A DNA stretch of 64,000 nt from Hydromonas duriensis (GTDB taxonomy: Bacteria > Pseudomonadota > Gammaproteobacteria > Burkholderiales > Burkholderiaceae), in assembly GCF_004363775.1 (NCBI RefSeq), contig NZ_SNZE01000009.1:1-64000 (forward strand), in the 5' to 3' direction. A program made the position numbers and the translations under genes. Under the pieces are notes generated by a model. It worked only from the letters and a program-made list of their open reading frames with translations. It was not told where the DNA came from and searched no databases. Every line of letters begins with the position of its first letter. Position 1 is the first letter of the stretch. Positions 59,227-64,000 of the stretch are shown in pieces.

Positions 59227-59898
59227 TTGAAAAACATATTTTGGCTTGGACCTATTGTTGTTTCTTTTTTTATATTTGGTTTAGCATTTGAACTTTCTGC
59301 TTTTTATGTGCTCGGATTAAATGCTCTAAAAGTGTTGAGTTGGAAACATTTTTTGTACTCAGGTCTGATACACGCAACACTATCTTTCTTTCCCATTTTG
59401 GTTTTATATGTTTTTTCTGCATTACGCATGTTTTTTTCTGAGGCACTTTATAAAAGCCCTGAAGAAACAGTAGCTTTGTTACCAAAATTTGAATTTCGAA
59501 ATTATGTGTTTATTTCAAAACTTATATTACTTGTGAGTTTGATTTATTTACTTTTGGTAATCTTTGAGGGGGAAATATTTAATAGCCAAATATTAGGTTT
59601 AGCGTACCCTTGGATGTTTTTATTTTGCACAGTTTTTTTTGTTCTTACGTTATTAAAGAGTCCAACAGGTAGCTTTATGGCTGTGTTTGTTGCATTTATG
59701 TTCGCAGGAAGCTTTTGCATGTCTGCTGGAGGATTTGGATTGTCGCGCTCGCACTTTATAGCTTTTGCTAAAGATGGGATTGTTAGAAATGACTTTATCG
59801 TTTTGATTGAACGTAAGGGGAGTGTATACATCGCAACAGCAAAAGAAGTGGGGGTTCCCTTATTGGACGATGTTGCATCTAAAGTAGCTGGGTTTTAG
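59227..59898 (+). CDS. Orphan membrane protein, unknown
   Basis: 223 residues from TTG 59227 (TGAGG 9 nt upstream). Four hydrophobic helices (about 7–30, 45–66, 94–113, 122–165 as a pair), then a soluble C-terminal ~55 residues with alternating strand-like pattern (FIVLIERKGSVYIATA). No family recognised. It is plainly AT-rich compared with carA, leuE and carB and splits leuE from carB, which suggests insertion by transfer. Confidence 0.62.
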   Translation: MKNIFWLGPIVVSFFIFGLAFELSAFYVLGLNALKVLSWKHFLYSGLIHATLSFFPILVLYVFSALRMFFSEALYKSPEETVALLPKFEFRNYVFISKLILLVSLIYLLLVIFEGEIFNSQILGLAYPWMFLFCTVFFVLTLLKSPTGSFMAVFVAFMFAGSFCMSAGGFGLSRSHFIAFAKDGIVRNDFIVLIERKGSVYIATAKEVGVPLLDDVASKVAGF

Positions 59899-60004
59899 TC
59901 TATGGGCATGCTTAACTTAAGCGTAATCGTATTTATGAGAAACAAGTAAGAAAGTTTAACTGGGTACTTACGCAAAAGTTGTTGGTTGTCCTTAAAAGGT
60001 AAGT

Positions 60005-60072
60005 CACGTCATGCCGTGCTTGACACGGCATCTCCTTAGCGGGGAGATTGCGGGTCAAGCCCGCAATGACGA
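60005..60072. repeat. Double palindromic intergenic repeat (REP/RPE-like)
   Basis: Two arms, each a palindrome (TGCCGTG-CTTGA-CACGGCA and TTGCGGG-TCAAG-CCCGCAA), are also imperfect inverse copies of one another around TTAGCG. This is the well-known GTCATTGCGGGCTTGACCC type scattered in many genomes. It is in the carB leader, 46 nt before the start. Confidence 0.85.
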
Positions 60073-60118
60073 GTCAGAATTATTGATTGAATTGAAATTA
60101 AAAAGTTGGAGTAAAGAA

Positions 60119-63100
60119 ATGCCAAAACGTAATGACCTAAAATCCATCCTCATCATCGGCGCGGGGCCGATTATTATTGGGCAAGCCTGTGAGTTTGACT
60201 ATTCGGGGGCGCAAGCGTGCAAGGCCTTGCGTGAAGAGGGTTACCGCGTGATTTTGGTGAACTCGAACCCAGCGACCATCATGACTGACCCAGAGATGGC
60301 GGATGCGACCTATATCGAGCCGATTACGTGGGAAGTGGTGGAAAAAATTATCGAGAAGGAAAAGCCCGATGCGATTTTGCCGACCATGGGTGGACAAACT
60401 GCATTGAACTGCGCGTTGGATTTGCACCGCCACGGTATTTTGGCGAAGCACAATGTGCAGCTTATTGGCGCGTCGCCTGAAGCGATTGATAAGGCGGAAG
60501 ATCGCATGAAGTTTAAAGATGCAATGACTAAAATCGGTCTCGGTTCGGCGTTGTCGGGCATTGCGCATTCATGGGAAGAGGCGCAAAACGTGCATGCGAT
60601 GATTGCCCAAACCAACAACAATTCGGGTTATCCCGTCATCATTCGCCCATCGTTCACCATGGGCGGTACGGGCGGTGGGATTGCGTATAACCGCGAGGAG
60701 TTTGAAGAAATTTGCAAACGCGGTTTGGACTTGTCGCCGACCAATGAATTGTTGATTGAGGAGTCTTTGCTCGGTTGGAAAGAGTACGAGATGGAGGTCG
60801 TGCGCGACAAAAAAGACAATTGCATCATCGTCTGTTCAATCGAAAACTTGGACCCGATGGGCGTGCACACGGGTGATTCGATTACGGTTGCGCCTGCGCA
60901 AACTTTGACGGATAAAGAATACCAAATCATGCGTAATGCGTCGCTTGCGGTCTTGCGCGAAATTGGTGTGGATACGGGCGGCTCGAACGTGCAGTTTTCG
61001 GTCAATCCTGATACAGGCCGCATGATTGTCATCGAGATGAATCCGCGCGTGTCGCGTTCATCTGCGTTGGCGTCAAAAGCCACGGGGTTTCCAATTGCTA
61101 AAATCGCTGCTAAATTGGCGGTGGGTTACACCTTGGATGAGTTGAAAAACGACATTACAGGCGGTCAAACGCCTGCTTCGTTTGAGCCGTCTATTGATTA
61201 TGTTGTGACGAAAATTCCGCGTTTTGCTTTTGAAAAATTCCGTGAAGCCGACCCGCACTTGACCACACAAATGAAGTCGGTCGGTGAGGTGATGGCGATT
61301 GGTCGCACATTCCAAGAATCGTTCCAAAAAGCCTTGCGTGGTTTAGAAACGGGCATTGATGGCTTGAACCCTGTGACCGATGACCGCGCCGACATCATCG
61401 AAGAAATTCGCGAGCCGAAAGACAAGCGCATTTTGTACGTTGCCGATGCGTTCCGTGTTGGCATGTCGGTGGATGAGGTGTTCAATTACAGCAAAATCGA
61501 CCGTTGGTTCTTGGTGCAAATTGAAGAAATTGTTAAGTTAGAAGCGCATGTGGCGAGCCAAACCTTGGCGAGCATTGATGCAGTTGACATGCGTGCTTTG
61601 AAGCAAAAAGGTTTTTCTGACCGCCGCTTGGCGCAATTGTTGAACGTCACGGATGAAGCCGTGCGTGCGGTACGACATGCGCTTGGCGTGCGTCCTGTGT
61701 ATAAACGCGTGGACACGTGCGCGGCGGAATTTGCCACCGACACCGCGTACATGTATTCGAGCTACGACGCTGAATGCGAAGCCAATCCAACTGGCAACAA
61801 AAAAATCATGGTTTTGGGCGGCGGGCCAAACCGCATCGGTCAAGGGATTGAGTTTGACTATTGCTGCGTGCACGCGGCCTTGGCTTTGCGCGATGACGGT
61901 TATGAAACCATCATGGTCAACTGCAACCCTGAAACCGTTTCGACTGATTATGACACGTCCGACCGTTTGTATTTTGAGCCTGTGACTTTAGAAGATGTGC
62001 TGGAAATTGTTGAAGTGGAGAAGCCCATTGGCGTGATTGTGCAGTACGGTGGACAAACACCGTTGAAACTCGCGCTTGGCTTAGAGGCAGCAGGCGTGCC
62101 GATTATTGGCACGTCCCCTGATTCGATTGACTTGGCGGAAGACCGCGAACGCTTCCAAAAACTTCTGCATGATTTGAACTTGCGTCAACCGCCAAATCGC
62201 ACGGCGCGTACCGAAGACGAAGCCTTGCGCTTGGCGGATGAAATTGGTTATCCGCTGGTGGTGCGCCCCTCGTATGTCTTGGGCGGACGGGCGATGGAAA
62301 TCGTGCATGAACGTTCTGACTTAGAGCGTTACATGCGCGAAGCGGTTAAAGTCTCGAATGACTCGCCTGTGTTGCTTGACCGCTTCTTAGATGATGCGAT
62401 TGAGGCCGATGTTGACTGCATTTGCGATGCGACAGGGCAAGTGTTGATTGGCGCGGTGATGGAGCACATCGAACAAGCGGGCGTGCATTCGGGCGACTCG
62501 GCGTGCTCATTGCCACCGTATTATTTATCCGCCGCCACCATTGATGAAATCAAACGCCAAACGGCTGAAATGGCGCGTGCCTTAAAAGTGGTCGGTTTGA
62601 TGAATGTGCAATTTGCGATTCAAAACAACGGTGGCGAAGACGTGATTTATGTGCTCGAAGTCAATCCGCGTGCCTCGCGCACCGTGCCGTTTGTCTCGAA
62701 AGCGATTGGACAGCCGTTGGCGAAAATCGCCGCACGCGTGATGGCGGGTCAAACTTTAGCGCAATTGGGCTGTACGACAGAAATCGTGCCGCCGTATTTC
62801 AGCGTCAAAGAAGCCGTGTTCCCGTTCAATAAATTCCCAGGTGTCGACCCCGTGCTCAGTCCTGAAATGCGTTCAACAGGTGAGGTCATGGGGGTGGGCA
62901 CAACCTTCGGCGAGGCTTTGTACAAGAGCCAATTGGCCGCCTCCACGCGCTTACCTGCCAGCGGTCAAGTGTTCATCAGCGTAAAAAACCGTGATAAACC
63001 CGCGATGCGTAAAATCGCCGCTGAACTGGTGCAGCTCGGTTACTCAATTTGCGCCACAGGCGGTACGGCCGAAGATTTGCAAGCGGCGGGCTTGCCCGTC

Positions 63101-63358
63101 CAACGCATCAATAAAGTGAAAGAAGGTCGCCCGCACATTGTCGATGCCATGAAAAATGGTGAAATTGCTTTGGTGTTTACAACGGTAGACGAAACCAAAG
63201 ATGCGATTGCGGACTCTCGCTCGATTCGCACCACGGCTTTGGCGCAACGCATCACGTACCAAACCACGGTGGCGGGCGCTGAAGCCGCGGTTGAGGGCAT
63301 GAAGCATTTGCACGAAATCAAGGTGTATGACTTGCAGGGCTTGCACGCGAGTTTATAA
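60119..63358 (+). CDS. carB: Carbamoyl-phosphate synthase large subunit
   Basis: 1079 residues, full length. Two homologous ATP-grasp halves (starts [19 protein letters not shown] and [19 protein letters not shown]), with the oligomerisation domain between and a C-terminal allosteric MGS-like domain ([12 protein letters not shown]). Makes carbamoyl phosphate from bicarbonate, ATP and CarA-derived ammonia. Start at ATG 60119, 7 nt after GGAG; the open frame to 60011 only translates the palindromic repeat. Confidence 0.97.
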   Translation: MPKRNDLKSILIIGAGPIIIGQACEFDYSGAQACKALREEGYRVILVNSNPATIMTDPEMADATYIEPITWEVVEKIIEKEKPDAILPTMGGQTALNCALDLHRHGILAKHNVQLIGASPEAIDKAEDRMKFKDAMTKIGLGSALSGIAHSWEEAQNVHAMIAQTNNNSGYPVIIRPSFTMGGTGGGIAYNREEFEEICKRGLDLSPTNELLIEESLLGWKEYEMEVVRDKKDNCIIVCSIENLDPMGVHTGDSITVAPAQTLTDKEYQIMRNASLAVLREIGVDTGGSNVQFSVNPDTGRMIVIEMNPRVSRSSALASKATGFPIAKIAAKLAVGYTLDELKNDITGGQTPASFEPSIDYVVTKIPRFAFEKFREADPHLTTQMKSVGEVMAIGRTFQESFQKALRGLETGIDGLNPVTDDRADIIEEIREPKDKRILYVADAFRVGMSVDEVFNYSKIDRWFLVQIEEIVKLEAHVASQTLASIDAVDMRALKQKGFSDRRLAQLLNVTDEAVRAVRHALGVRPVYKRVDTCAAEFATDTAYMYSSYDAECEANPTGNKKIMVLGGGPNRIGQGIEFDYCCVHAALALRDDGYETIMVNCNPETVSTDYDTSDRLYFEPVTLEDVLEIVEVEKPIGVIVQYGGQTPLKLALGLEAAGVPIIGTSPDSIDLAEDRERFQKLLHDLNLRQPPNRTARTEDEALRLADEIGYPLVVRPSYVLGGRAMEIVHERSDLERYMREAVKVSNDSPVLLDRFLDDAIEADVDCICDATGQVLIGAVMEHIEQAGVHSGDSACSLPPYYLSAATIDEIKRQTAEMARALKVVGLMNVQFAIQNNGGEDVIYVLEVNPRASRTVPFVSKAIGQPLAKIAARVMAGQTLAQLGCTTEIVPPYFSVKEAVFPFNKFPGVDPVLSPEMRSTGEVMGVGTTFGEALYKSQLAASTRLPASGQVFISVKNRDKPAMRKIAAELVQLGYSICATGGTAEDLQAAGLPVQRINKVKEGRPHIVDAMKNGEIALVFTTVDETKDAIADSRSIRTTALAQRITYQTTVAGAEAAVEGMKHLHEIKVYDLQGLHASL

Positions 63359-63419
63359 ACCATAAACCATACGAAAAAAGTAGCATCTGGCTTTTAACTT
63401 AGTTTTTGAACAGTAAATT

Positions 63420-63450
63420 AAATTTGGGCGGGTATATCCCGCCTAAATTT
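63420..63450 (+). terminator. Hairpin after carB
   Basis: AAATTT-G-GGCGGG / CCCGCC-T-AAATTT around TATAT. The trailing T-tract is within the arm; probably a terminator. Confidence 0.6.
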
Positions 63451-63463
63451 ATGAAAAATATAT

Positions 63464-64000
63464 ATGACGCTCATCACACAACTTAATCGCAAAACCATGC
63501 TGTTTCCGCTGGCATTGGTCATCTTCGAATTTTGCGTTTACATCACCAATGACTTGATTCAACCAGCCATGCTTGTCATCACGCGCGAGTTCGGTGTCGA
63601 TGCGACATGGAACGCCTCGGCGATGAGTGCTTTTTTATTTGGTGGTGTGATTTTTCAGTGGTTGTTTGGCCCTTTGTCCGATCGTGTCGGACGGCGACGC
63701 GTTTTGTTGTCGGGCGTTGCTTTTTTCATCACGGCTTGCTTGGCCATGTGGTGGGCGAATGACATTTATCATTTTCTGTTTTTGCGCGTGTTGCAAGGTG
63801 TTGCCTTATCGTTTATTGGGGCGGTTGGTCATGCCGTGATTCAAGAGGCTTTTGAAGAAAAAACCGCCGTGCAAATCAGCGCGTTGATGGCCAATGTGGC
63901 GATGATGGCGCCGTTGGTAGGCCCGATTGTAGGCAGTGTTTTTGTTAATCACTGGCCTTGGCGTTGGGCGTTTGTCATCATTGCATCATTGGCGAGCGTG
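63464..64000 (+). CDS. mdfA: MdfA/Cmr-type multidrug MFS transporter, N-terminal part (cut by window edge)
   Basis: The first 179 residues of a drug/proton antiporter. It matches E. coli MdfA through helix 1 (LALVIFEFCVYITNDLIQPAM, with the membrane-embedded acidic residue), motif A GPLSDRVGRRR, and the FIGAVGHAVIQEAFEE segment. Broad export of lipophilic cations and chloramphenicol is known for the family. No strong ribosome site. The rest lies to the right. Confidence 0.9.
   Translation, partial: MTLITQLNRKTMLFPLALVIFEFCVYITNDLIQPAMLVITREFGVDATWNASAMSAFLFGGVIFQWLFGPLSDRVGRRRVLLSGVAFFITACLAMWWANDIYHFLFLRVLQGVALSFIGAVGHAVIQEAFEEKTAVQISALMANVAMMAPLVGPIVGSVFVNHWPWRWAFVIIASLASV

Noticed and set aside
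60011-60118. N-terminal extension of carB (reads ...GQARNDE...)
   Set aside because: It is translation of the palindromic repeat; the ATG at 60119 has the ribosome site and the family N-terminus.

Overview
The window looks like chromosomal DNA of a betaproteobacterium of the order Burkholderiales with moderate GC. The evidence is gene order: ndk–rlmN–pilW–rodZ–ispG–hisS–yfgM–der–hfq–hflX, grxC–secB–gpsA divergent from gpmA and ctpA, hisZ–purA–phosphoribosyltransferase, and carA–leuE–carB are all Burkholderiales arrangements. I do not assign a genus. Family and gene-order statements come from recognition; no database search was run.

Layout. 1–880: the 3' part of an IS3-family transposase with its right terminal repeat, a short orphan reading frame, and tRNA-Phe, which together look like the edge of a mobile region. 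932–4625: a translationally coupled operon of a methyltransferase and two paralogous TPR–glycosyltransferase proteins. 4752–10633: ctpA and gpmA leftwards; rhodanese, grxC, secB, gpsA and hemH rightwards. 10716–13385: envelope and signalling genes (META lipoprotein, CBS protein, GT2, GNAT). 13577–23862: a long housekeeping run, ndk to hflX, in which bamB is absent between yfgM and der. 23863–38560: a mixed block (frameshifted GMC oxidoreductase, OmpA-like lipoprotein, lipocalin, nitronate monooxygenase, M29-like peptidase, pepN, POT transporter, tyrS, nuclease-like gene, dtd, lipase) sitting where hflK–hflC would be expected before hisZ. 38561–45542: hisZ, purA, phosphoribosyltransferase, DUF2788, crcB, ppiA, cysS and an aldo-keto reductase. 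45546–51449: molybdenum-cofactor genes (moaD–moaE–moeA–mog leftwards, moaC rightwards) joined to a NarX/NarL-type two-component system. 51533–55275: a eukaryote-like class I ribonucleotide reductase (nrdB–nrdA) under a cobalamin riboswitch. 55652–63358: transaldolase, then the carbamoyl-phosphate synthase region with a candidate leader-peptide attenuator before carA and an orphan membrane gene plus a palindromic repeat before carB. The window ends inside an mdfA-like transporter.

Most notable items: (1) a clear cobalamin riboswitch before a class I reductase that resembles eukaryotic enzymes more than the usual betaproteobacterial one, which predicts a B12-dependent NrdJ elsewhere; (2) a G9 tract that knocks a GMC oxidoreductase out of frame by one base, a candidate phase-variable switch; (3) a small ORF plus terminator before carA that has the geometry of an attenuator; (4) a PD-(D/E)XK-type nuclease-like gene inserted in the tyrS–dtd operon; (5) absence of bamB and hflKC from their usual places; (6) a five-cysteine cluster in the NarX-like sensor encoded next to Moco genes.
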